Of a DNA stretch of 6,891 nt, positions 1 through 6,825 are shown one piece after another (the stretch's first letter is position 1; each line of letters opens with the position of its first letter). The translations under genes were made by a program, and so were the position numbers. Under the pieces are notes generated by a model that was not told the DNA's origin, searched no databases, and was given only the letters and a program-made list of their open reading frames with translations. Source of the stretch: an uncultured Porphyromonadaceae bacterium. GTDB lineage: Bacteria > Bacteroidota > Bacteroidia > Bacteroidales > Muribaculaceae. Where the stretch lies: NCBI GenBank assembly GCA_900552325.1, contig URZG01000120.1, positions 1 to 6,891 on the forward strand, read 5' to 3'.

Positions 1-176
1 CGGGGCCCCAGGGAGGTCTGCGCCGTGACAAGAGCGAACAGCGAGTCGGCGTCGGCCGTCACCGGCGTATTCAGTGCCGGAGCAGCCTGGGCCGTGTCGC
101 CGCCTCCGGTGCGTGTCTTTCCGGAACAGGCTACCATCGCCACCGCGAACAGAAGGATATAAAGTATTCTCTTCAT
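1..176 (-). CDS. N-terminal part of a lipoprotein, probably M28-family peptidase / glutaminyl cyclotransferase
   Basis: Partial gene: it starts at the ATG at 176-174 and runs off the left edge. I translated it by hand; about 58 codons are visible. The N-terminus MKRILYILLFAVAMVAC is a clear type II (lipoprotein) signal peptide: two basic residues, a hydrophobic core and a lipobox ending in Cys17, so the mature protein should be lipid-anchored and exported. After a Gly/Thr/Ala-rich linker the sequence reads ADSLFALVTAQTSLGP, with a further Arg codon begun at the edge. In Bacteroidota zinc peptidases of family M28, including the glutaminyl-peptide cyclotransferase-like lipoproteins, the mature domain typically opens with a similar (A)DS-x-(Y/F)-x-(Y/L)V-x-x-Q-x-x-(L/F)GPR motif. 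The zinc ligands lie outside the window, so the family call rests on this motif alone; the lipoprotein call is firm. A promoter motif lies 21 bases upstream, giving a short leader without a Shine-Dalgarno sequence. Confidence 0.75.
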   Translation of the reverse strand, partial: MKRILYILLFAVAMVACSGKTRTGGGDTAQAAPALNTPVTADADSLFALVTAQTSLGP

Positions 177-196
177 TTTTCAGTCGGGTATATGCG

Positions 197-229
197 CAAA
201 GTTACACAAATTCTTCCGAAATGCGCAAA
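197..229 (-). promoter_or_regulatory. Bacteroidota-type promoter of the lipoprotein gene
   Basis: Read on the minus strand, TAACTTTG (204-197) matches the Bacteroidota -7 consensus TAnnTTTG exactly. TTTG (229-226) lies 21 bases upstream and fits the -33 element. Transcription would start near 190, leaving a leader of about 14 bases before the ATG at 176. Confidence 0.6.
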
Positions 230-274
230 TTCCGCCCCCGTATTTGTGAAAAATCAAGAAAAAAGCCCGGTGCG

Positions 275-317
275 AAAAAAGGCGGCGTGCAGGATTCCGA
301 AATCACCGCACACCGCC
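275..317 (-). terminator. Intrinsic terminator, minus strand
   Basis: On the minus strand GGCGGTGTGC (317-308) pairs over ten positions, with one G-U, with GCACGCCGCC (290-281). T6 (280-275) follows directly. The 17-base interior can fold further as GATT-TCGG-AATC with a four-base loop, making one long hairpin. The plus strand has no T tract after the stem, so it works in one direction. A second T6 tract follows at about 264-259 on the minus strand. Confidence 0.75.
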
Positions 318-335
318 GACGGACCAATTCTCTAC

Positions 336-353
336 TCTGATTTATCTGATTTA
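336..353. repeat. Tandem 9-bp duplication
   Basis: The nonamer TCTGATTTA occurs twice head to tail (336-344 and 345-353). It lies inside the candidate small RNA, where it reads TAAATCAGA twice. It could be a duplicated binding or pairing site or simple slippage; nothing else supports a function. Confidence 0.6.
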
Positions 354-391
354 TATTTGCCCGGTCGTGTATCCACAATTTTTCTCTGATG

Positions 392-399
392 CAAAGTTA
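392..399 (-). promoter_or_regulatory. Bacteroidota -7 promoter element
   Basis: TAACTTTG followed by CA on the minus strand is a perfect TAnnTTTG match and identical to the -7 element of the lipoprotein promoter. No TTTG stands at the expected -33 distance (about 418-424 is C/T-rich on the plus strand), so strength is uncertain. It would drive the ~110-nt transcript ending at 275. The flanking stretch 400-499 is A/T- and pyrimidine-rich; I see no gene in it. Confidence 0.45.
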
Positions 400-509
400 C
401 GGTCTCTTCCCCTTTCCCCTCTTATACATTTTACCTTATTATTTACCTAAAGCGGCTGAAAACACCGCATTGCCGGAAGAACAGGGGGTCACCGGGTTTT
501 GTCGCCTGA

Positions 510-800
510 CATCCGTATAAGGTATTGTTCGGCTTCAGGACTTTCTCCGAGCCCCCGCTCTATGTGCCCGACGGGTCGGTGGCTGCCTACGCCGCCCATG
601 AGGAATGGGGCAAGTTCAACAGAATAGCCGGAATCAGTATCATGAACTCTCCGGTGGAGGCGCCGGAGGCCGACAATACCGGCTCTTGCGAAATATACAA
701 TCTCCGAAGGGAGCGCATGGAAGCATGCCGCGAGACTCTGGCCCCGGGCATCTACATCGAGCGCTACGGAGCGGGCACAAGGAAAATCGTTGTGGAATAG
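510..800 (+). pseudogene. C-terminal remnant of a BspA-like leucine-rich-repeat surface protein
   Basis: An open frame after the TGA at 507-509 runs to TAG at 798-800, about 96 codons. From about 555 it reads PLYVPDGSVAAYAAHEEWGK, followed by FNRIAGI. This is the hallmark end of LRR_5/BspA-type repeat regions in Bacteroidota surface proteins. The last ~35 residues, EIYNLRRERMEACRETLAPG followed by IYIERYGAGTRKIVVE, resemble the small C-terminal domain that ends many secreted proteins of this group (…LPAGIYIVRxG…KIxV). No signal peptide or repeat array lies upstream, and the only in-frame initiator near the front is a TTG at 525. The next frame upstream reads C-R-L-T-S-V (500-517), a typical LRR phrase, then TAA, suggesting one or more frameshifts. 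I read it as a 5'-truncated, decaying gene; a small expressed protein starting at TTG 525 is less likely. Confidence 0.6.
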
Positions 801-826
801 GCGTTGCCGCCACACAACAACCGCGC

Positions 827-862
827 AAGGGTTGGCGTTATAATAAGGTAACGCTAACCCTT
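827..862. repeat. 14-bp inverted repeat just upstream of the SDR gene
   Basis: AAGGGTTGGCGTTA (827-840) and TAACGCTAACCCTT (849-862) pair at all 14 positions, with one G-U, around an 8-base loop. The right arm ends 8 bases before the ATG at 871, and the left arm begins 26 bases after the LRR remnant's stop. Neither strand has a T tract after the stem, so it is not a standard intrinsic terminator. It could be an operator, a leader hairpin that limits ribosome access, or the relic of the surface-protein gene's terminator. I found no convincing TAnnTTTG promoter for the SDR gene. Confidence 0.7.
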
Positions 863-870
863 ATGATGTT

Positions 871-1668
871 ATGAAACGAATCGTGATAATGGGGGCGACC
901 TCGGGTATTGGACTCATGGTGGCCCGCAACCTGGCCTCTTCCGGAATGAAGGTCGGGGTGGCCGGCCGCAAGACCGAGGTTCTGCGCAAACTTAAAGAGG
1001 AGTATCCCGACAATGTGGAATACGAGACAATAGATATAACCCGTGCCGACGCCACGCGGCTGCTGCGCCTGCTTATCGACCGCCTGGGAGGAATGGATAC
1101 ATATTTCCATATCTCGGGGATCGGTTATGAGAACACGGCACTTGATCCGGGCAAGGAGCTGGCCACGTTAGAGACCAATGTGACGGGTTTCGCCCGCATG
1201 ACCGGGTATGCTTTCCGCTATTTCCGCGACAATAACGGCGGCCACGGGCATATTGCGGCCATAACGTCTGTGGCGGGGACGAACGGCATCGGGCGCCTGG
1301 CCTCCTACTCCTCCTCGAAGTGTTTCGACCAGTGCTATCTCCGCGCCCTCAACCAGCTGGCCACGATCGAACATCTGGATATAAAGTTCACAGACATACG
1401 GCCCGGATGGGTGCGCACGCCGCTGCTGTTCGACGACCGCGATTATCCCATGACGATGCAGCTCCCCTATGCCGCACGGCGCATCATCAAGGCTGTGCGG
1501 CGCCGCAACAGGGTCAAGGTCATCGACTGGAGGTGGAACATAGTGGTTGGCCTCTGGCGGCTCATTCCCAACCGGCTGTGGGTGCGTCTGCCGGTAAAGG
1601 TGGATTCCATCGCCTCTCCCGCCCAAGCGCATGAACACCGTGAGGAGATCGACGCCGAGAAGATCTGA
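871..1668 (+). CDS. Short-chain dehydrogenase/reductase (SDR)
   Basis: A 265-residue classical SDR, an NAD(P)H-dependent oxidoreductase with a Rossmann fold, of usual length. Visible motifs: the dinucleotide-binding GATSGIG at 8-14; Arg33 (AGRK) after the second strand, which suggests NADP(H); Asp55 (IDIT) for the adenine pocket; Asn103 (ETNVTG), the structural/catalytic Asn; and the catalytic triad Ser133 (ITSVAG), Tyr146 and Lys150 (YSSSK). RPGWVRTP at 178-185 is the conserved post-catalytic loop. HISG at 80-83 replaces the common NNAG. The end is unusual: about 214-245 is rich in Trp, Arg and aliphatic residues (VIDWRWNIVVGLWRLIPNRL), possibly an amphipathic membrane-contacting segment, followed by a charged tail. 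The substrate cannot be deduced. The start is the first ATG directly before the Rossmann strand; the nearby ATGs at 863 and 866 are out of frame. The alcohol dehydrogenase downstream has its own promoter, so an operon is not required. Confidence 0.93.
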   Translation: MKRIVIMGATSGIGLMVARNLASSGMKVGVAGRKTEVLRKLKEEYPDNVEYETIDITRADATRLLRLLIDRLGGMDTYFHISGIGYENTALDPGKELATLETNVTGFARMTGYAFRYFRDNNGGHGHIAAITSVAGTNGIGRLASYSSSKCFDQCYLRALNQLATIEHLDIKFTDIRPGWVRTPLLFDDRDYPMTMQLPYAARRIIKAVRRRNRVKVIDWRWNIVVGLWRLIPNRLWVRLPVKVDSIASPAQAHEHREEIDAEKI

Positions 1669-1737
1669 CCCACACGCCCCACCCCGCGAGATAATAAAAT
1701 CGTGGCGTGATATCGCCTGATTATCGGAAAAAATGTG

Positions 1738-1745
1738 TATGTTTG
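1738..1745 (+). promoter_or_regulatory. Bacteroidota -7 promoter element for the alcohol dehydrogenase
   Basis: TATGTTTG followed by C matches TAnnTTTG in the 120-base gap after the SDR gene. The -33 region is weak: CTG at 1717-1719 is the nearest match, 18 bases upstream. A start near 1751 gives a ~38-base A/T-rich leader to the ATG at 1789. It also argues against starting the protein at the GTG at 1735, which would lie upstream of the transcript. Confidence 0.45.
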
Positions 1746-1788
1746 CATGGTTGCTGACATGCACATTTTTCACAATACACTATATATC

Positions 1789-2961
1789 ATGGAGAATTTC
1801 ACTTTCTGCACTCCCACGCGCTACCTTTTCGGCCGGGGAGTGGAATCGCAGACCGGCGCCCTCACCGCCGGCATGGGATGCCGCCGAGTCCTGATTGTCT
1901 ACGGCAAAGGGTCGGTAGTGCGTTCCGGACTGCTTGACCGCGTGAAGGAATCGCTGAGGAAGAGCGCGGTAGAGTTCGAGGAGTTAGGTGGCGTACAGCC
2001 CAATCCGGTCGACACTCTCGTGCGCGAGGGGATCGCCAAGGTCGCCGCCACAGGGTGCGACGGACTCCTTGCCGTTGGCGGCGGCTCGGTTATCGACACC
2101 GCCAAGGCTATCGCCGCCGGGGCCTGCTACGACGGCGATGTATGGGACTTTTTCTGCGGCAAAGCCGTGGTTGAGAAGGCGTTGCCCATTGGCGTAGTGC
2201 TCACTATCCCCGCCGCGGGCAGCGAGGGCTCGGGCAACTCTGTGATAACCCGCGACAGCGACAAACGCAAGATCTCCATCCGCACCGACTACTGGCTGCG
2301 CCCGAAGTTCGCCGTGATGAATCCCGAACTTACCTTCACCCTGCCTCCCGAGCAGACCGCCGCCGGCGTGGCCGACATGATGGCGCACATCATGGAGCGC
2401 TATTTCACCCCCACCGAGGGGGTGGAGACCACCGACCGTGTGGGCGAGGGGGTGCTCAAGGCAATCATCACCGAGGCTCCGCAGGTTATCGCAGACCCTG
2501 AGAATTATGATGCGCGCGCCAACATAATGTGGGCCGGAACCCTTGCTCACAACGGTGTGTGCGGTTGCGGCCGCCGCGAGGACTGGGCTTCGCACGGCCT
2601 CGAACATGAACTGTCGGCTCTCTACGGCGTGACCCACGGCGCCGGACTGGCCGTTATCTTCCCGGCCTGGATGGAATATGTGTCGTCGCGCCGCCCGGCG
2701 AAGATCGCGCAATTCGCTCGCCGTGTATTCGATGTGGAGGAGGATAACGACCTGCGCGCCGCCCTCGAGGGGGTGAACCGTCTGCGAGCTTTCTTCCGCA
2801 GTCTCGGACTGCCGGTAACTCTCGCCGGGTTAGGCATCCCTGCACCCGACTACGACACCCTGGTGCGTCGCTTCCATGAAAACAAGGGAACACCCGCCGG
2901 CACCTACCTCCCCCTTTATCCCGAGGATACCCGCGCCATCTACGAGCTTGCCGCCCGCTGA
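1789..2961 (+). CDS. Iron-type (group III) alcohol dehydrogenase, YqhD/butanol dehydrogenase class
   Basis: A 390-residue, probably NADPH-dependent, alcohol dehydrogenase / aldehyde reductase of the cytoplasm. I take ATG 1789 as the start: MENFTFCTPTRYLFGRG is the typical opening of YqhD/BDH proteins, and an in-frame GTG at 1735 would only add 18 unrelated residues before the promoter. Features: GKGSVVRSG at 39-47, the nucleotide-binding turn (YGGGSxKxxG in relatives); GGGSVIDTAKAIA at 97-109, the family signature; and the metal ligands Asp196 and His200 (ADMMAHIMERYF), His269 (ASHGLEHELSALYG) and His283 (THGAGLA), with His273 also conserved. This spacing matches the known Asp-His-His-His site of E. 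coli YqhD. The final residues (about 350-390) carry the usual NKGTPAGTYLPLYPED-type end. All key residues are present, so it should be active. Likely role: reducing short-chain or toxic aldehydes or balancing NADPH; the substrate is inferred from the family. It converges on ftsZ across a strong terminator. Confidence 0.95.
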   Translation: MENFTFCTPTRYLFGRGVESQTGALTAGMGCRRVLIVYGKGSVVRSGLLDRVKESLRKSAVEFEELGGVQPNPVDTLVREGIAKVAATGCDGLLAVGGGSVIDTAKAIAAGACYDGDVWDFFCGKAVVEKALPIGVVLTIPAAGSEGSGNSVITRDSDKRKISIRTDYWLRPKFAVMNPELTFTLPPEQTAAGVADMMAHIMERYFTPTEGVETTDRVGEGVLKAIITEAPQVIADPENYDARANIMWAGTLAHNGVCGCGRREDWASHGLEHELSALYGVTHGAGLAVIFPAWMEYVSSRRPAKIAQFARRVFDVEEDNDLRAALEGVNRLRAFFRSLGLPVTLAGLGIPAPDYDTLVRRFHENKGTPAGTYLPLYPEDTRAIYELAAR

Positions 2962-2964
2962 CTG

Positions 2965-3029
2965 TAAGGTCATCAAAGTCGATAAGGTCATCAAAGACTT
3001 TAGAGACTTTGATGACCTTATCGATTTTA
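2965..3029 (+). terminator. Strong hairpin terminator built from a repeated 14-mer
   Basis: TAAGGTCATCAAAG occurs twice in direct orientation (2965-2978, 2983-2996) and once inverted (3007-3020). The second and inverted copies with flanking TCGA form an 18-bp perfect stem (2979-2996 with 3007-3024) around a 10-base loop, followed by TTTTA (3025-3029). This makes an intrinsic terminator for the alcohol dehydrogenase, whose stop is at 2961. The first copy can pair with the same arm as an alternative 14-bp stem. The hairpin lies 22 bases beyond the ftsZ stop and may also block ftsZ transcripts, although no T tract follows on that strand. A 10-bp palindrome ATAGCGCTAT sits at 3029-3038. Confidence 0.85.
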
Positions 3030-3046
3030 TAGCGCTATGTGAGGCT

Positions 3047-4456
<1,410 letters not shown>

Positions 4457-4476
4457 AATTGTCTATTGGAAAATTG

Positions 4477-5913
4477 TTATTGCATGTCATCCCCCTCATC
4501 CATCGCCGTGGCGAGACGAGAGCGAATTATAGCCCAGATACTCTTTTTGTTAGAGGCATGATCCTCCTCGGAGGATGACTTGCCTGTATCCCTGTCCTTA
4601 TCTTTGTTTTTACCTTTGATTTTGTTTTTTTTCTTCTGGTCGGGGCGTGTGAAATCGTCGTCATCGTCGTCGAGGCGTCCGATGCGCGAGCCTTCCTCCT
4701 CGTCGTCATCGTAGCTCTCTTCGTAACCATCGGTATCGGCTTCTGCGGTGTCCTCGGGCTGCGGTTCGGGTTCGTCCATGCACTCGGCCTCGGGGAGGGC
4801 GGCTGCCGCTACGAGTGTGGAGATCACGTCAATATTATCGGCGGCGTTTACCGCGGAGTCGGAGATGCGCACGGCCGACTGGGTTGTGCCCATGCGCACC
4901 TTCATCTTGCTCATCTGGGAGAGGAGTTCATTGAATCCGCGCAGACGCGAGCCGCCGCCGATGAGTACTATCCCGCCGGGGAGGTCGGTGGTGCGCATCC
5001 CGGCGTATTCTATCTGTTTGAGAATGTTGGTGATTATCTCGGCGGCGCGGGCGTGGACGTAGTTGTTCACCTCCGAGTAGTCGATGCCGTCGGCGCCGGT
5101 GCGGCGTCCCGACTCCGAGCCCAGGGCGTTGCCCGAGACTTTCTTTATCTCCTCGGCCCGCTCCTCGATGTGGTTGAGGGCATGGGTTATGTCGAGGGTG
5201 ATGTTGCGCGAGCCCAGCGGCAGGGTGGCCACATAGAGGGGCGCGCCGTTCTTATAGATGGTCACGGTGGTTGTCTCGGCGCCGAGGTCAACGAGCATGG
5301 CACCCATGCGGCGTTCCTCGTCGGTGAGCGCCAGGGCGCCCTCGGCCAGGGGCCGGGCCACATATCCGTTGATTTCCAACCCTACTTTCTCGAAGATCAC
5401 GCGGCGTATCATCCGCTTGATGACGGGCGCGCACGATACCACGCACATACGGGCGCCCACGGTGGTGCCGTAGGAGCCGACCGGGTTGACGGTGGTCTTG
5501 TTGTCGACCGTGAATTTCACCGGAGCCACATCCACCACATCCCTTTCCTGCGGGATGTTCTGGGCGGCGCGTCGCCGCAGGTCGGCGATCATCTCGCGGG
5601 TGATCTCCTGTTCCCCTCCCAGGCGTGCCTCCACGTCAATAAGCGTGGAGGTGGTGGAGCGACCGCCCACCGACACGTAGACCCCCTTGATGGTGCGGGG
5701 CGAGATGCGGGGATACTGCTCGAGCCGCTCGCAGATGCGGTTGATGGCGTTGGATACCTCCACGTTGTTGATGCATCCGTAACGCACGCTCCCCACGAGT
5801 TTCTCTTCTTCAACGGCGAGCACGTCGAGCATACCCGAATCATCGGCCACGCCGATGGCTCCACGTAGCTTGGAGCTTCCGATTTCTATGGCTACGATAT
5901 ATCTTTCCGGCAT
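4477..5913 (-). CDS. ftsA: Cell division protein FtsA
   Basis: A 478-residue actin-fold ATPase that tethers FtsZ filaments to the membrane and recruits later divisome proteins. The N-terminus YIVAIEIGSSKLRGAIG (5-21) is the phosphate-1 loop. The FtsA-specific 1C subdomain (SHS2) spans about 85-165, VDLGAETTTVTIY (208-220) is phosphate-2, and GGIVLIGGGSRLRG (313-326) is the adenosine motif. The conserved core ends near 372. The tail (about 375-478) is remarkable: a Glu/Asp-rich stretch (379-420, including six consecutive Asp at 415-420), a Lys-rich stretch (427-445), a Ser/Glu spacer, and a final amphipathic helix NKKSIWAIIRSRLATAMDEG (455-474), which fits the membrane-targeting helix at the end of FtsA proteins. 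Long charged tails occur in Bacteroidota FtsA, but the tract structure here is pronounced. It lies 34 bases after ftsQ and 20 before ftsZ, so it is probably co-transcribed with both. Confidence 0.97.
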   Translation of the reverse strand: MPERYIVAIEIGSSKLRGAIGVADDSGMLDVLAVEEEKLVGSVRYGCINNVEVSNAINRICERLEQYPRISPRTIKGVYVSVGGRSTTSTLIDVEARLGGEQEITREMIADLRRRAAQNIPQERDVVDVAPVKFTVDNKTTVNPVGSYGTTVGARMCVVSCAPVIKRMIRRVIFEKVGLEINGYVARPLAEGALALTDEERRMGAMLVDLGAETTTVTIYKNGAPLYVATLPLGSRNITLDITHALNHIEERAEEIKKVSGNALGSESGRRTGADGIDYSEVNNYVHARAAEIITNILKQIEYAGMRTTDLPGGIVLIGGGSRLRGFNELLSQMSKMKVRMGTTQSAVRISDSAVNAADNIDVISTLVAAAALPEAECMDEPEPQPEDTAEADTDGYEESYDDDEEEGSRIGRLDDDDDDFTRPDQKKKNKIKGKNKDKDRDTGKSSSEEDHASNKKSIWAIIRSRLATAMDEGDDMQ

Positions 5914-5947
5914 ATATTGTTTTTATTTATAAGGCGTTTGGTGAAAA

Positions 5948-6820
5948 TCAGTTGACGTAGGCTGGAGTGGAGGAGCTGACGGTATCGGTGTCGGTCGAGA
6001 CGAGCATCGCGTCGACGTTGTCGGTCTCGGCCTCCCCCTCCTGGTCGAAGAGAATCATCGAGGGGGGGATCACCTTGTCGCGACGGGTGGCGACGCACTG
6101 GCCGCCCCATTTCACGGAGATGGTGTCGTAATATTCCCATCCCTTGAGAGGAAGCACCTTGTGGTACATCGTCATGACCCTGGCGAGTTTCGACTCTAGG
6201 GCCGTGGTGTCGCCGAGGTTGATTACGTGGCCGCGGATCATGGGCACCAGGATTATATCGCGGGTGCGCGAATCCACGCTGTAGTGCGACACGATGGCGC
6301 TCCAGCGGCTGTCACCCTCTATGCGGCGTATCAGCGGTAGGACGTCCGTGGCAGGGTGGAGCGAGTCGAAGTCGCCGGCTATCAGCGGCACGTCGAGGCG
6401 GTAACGTGAGTTTGCCGTCAGGCGCTTGCCGTCGCGGTTGATATAGTACGAGGCGCCTCGCGAGGGGAACACGCGTGCCACCGGTACCATAGGGGTGACC
6501 TGCACCAGTATCTTGTTGTCGGGCATACGTTCCACCGTGGCGTGCTCGATGTTGGGCACGGCGTTGAGCCGTTCCTCTATCTCGCGTATGTTCACCTTCG
6601 AGGCGGGAGCTTCGGGGGGGTAGAGGCCCCACTCCTTCATCAGGCGTGTGATCTCGCCTGCGGTGACGAAACCTTTCTGCCCCGGGGCGTCGTTGACGCT
6701 TATGAGGTAGCCGGTACACGGCGCCGACGCCGACATCTCCGACGAGATTATCAGCGCGAAACCGAGGTAGACGATGAGTATCACCGCCAGCAGGCAACGT
6801 ATGACTGAGGTTTTTTCCAT
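5948..6820 (-). CDS. ftsQ: Cell division protein FtsQ
   Basis: A 290-residue bitopic membrane protein of the divisome; FtsQ links early FtsA/FtsZ assembly with the septal peptidoglycan synthase through FtsB/FtsL partners. A short cytoplasmic N-terminus (1-8) precedes one transmembrane helix (about 9-27, CLLAVILIVYLGFALIISS). The periplasmic part has a POTRA-like region (about 36-110, with INVRE-like VNIREIEERLNAVPNIEHAT at 76-95 and KILVQVTP at 103-110) and the FtsQ beta domain (about 112-245, with ARVFPSRGASYYINRDGKRL at 115-134 and GWEYYDTISVKWGGQCVATR at 227-246). The Asp/Ser/Thr-rich tail after 260 looks disordered. The call also rests on its place directly before ftsA. ATG 6820 is the only plausible start. 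Translation would begin 5 bases after a 7-bp tandem repeat, with no Shine-Dalgarno sequence. Two C7 runs in the mRNA (plus-strand G7 at about 6062-6068 and 6614-6620) encode Pro pairs and are potential slippage points. Confidence 0.93.
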   Translation of the reverse strand: MEKTSVIRCLLAVILIVYLGFALIISSEMSASAPCTGYLISVNDAPGQKGFVTAGEITRLMKEWGLYPPEAPASKVNIREIEERLNAVPNIEHATVERMPDNKILVQVTPMVPVARVFPSRGASYYINRDGKRLTANSRYRLDVPLIAGDFDSLHPATDVLPLIRRIEGDSRWSAIVSHYSVDSRTRDIILVPMIRGHVINLGDTTALESKLARVMTMYHKVLPLKGWEYYDTISVKWGGQCVATRRDKVIPPSMILFDQEGEAETDNVDAMLVSTDTDTVSSSTPAYVN

Positions 6821-6825
6821 ATCTT

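Larger units (their letters stand above)
275..386 (-). ncRNA. Candidate small RNA of about 110 nt (or attenuated leader)
   Basis: No protein gene explains this stretch, yet on the minus strand it has both ends of a transcription unit: a TAACTTTG promoter motif at 399-392, predicting a start near 385, and a strong hairpin with a T6 tract ending at 275. The predicted transcript is A/U-rich in its 5' half, carries a tandem 9-mer (353-336), and has short complementary segments GACC (about 365-362) and GGTC (about 324-321) that could close an internal stem before the terminator. I do not recognise it as tRNA, tmRNA, 6S or SRP RNA. Because the lipoprotein gene has its own promoter beyond the terminator, a free-standing small RNA is the simplest reading. 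The alternative is a long leader with an attenuator acting on the lipoprotein gene. Inferred from its signals only. Confidence 0.4.

Noticed and set aside
352..359. TATATTTG on the plus strand as a promoter for the LRR remnant
   Set aside because: It matches TAnnTTTG, but there is no -33 element and no intact gene downstream; it lies in an A/T-rich stretch where such matches arise by chance.
74..389. Plus-strand short frames across the lipoprotein start and the intergenic region
   Set aside because: They lie antisense to a clear lipobox signal peptide, the promoters and the terminator, and their Arg/Ser/Pro-rich translations look random.
832..862. TTG…TAACCCTT as a promoter for the SDR gene
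   Set aside because: The spacing is right, but the -7 part fails at three of the six fixed positions and coincides with the hairpin arm.
1168..1773. Minus-strand frames opposite the SDR gene (and 1984-2712 opposite the alcohol dehydrogenase)
   Set aside because: Both overlap genes with complete catalytic motifs on the plus strand; the translations show no family features.
5053..5868. A 271-codon plus-strand open frame antisense to ftsA
   Set aside because: Same cause: shadow of a clearly coding ftsA, with His/Gly/Val-rich, domain-free translation.
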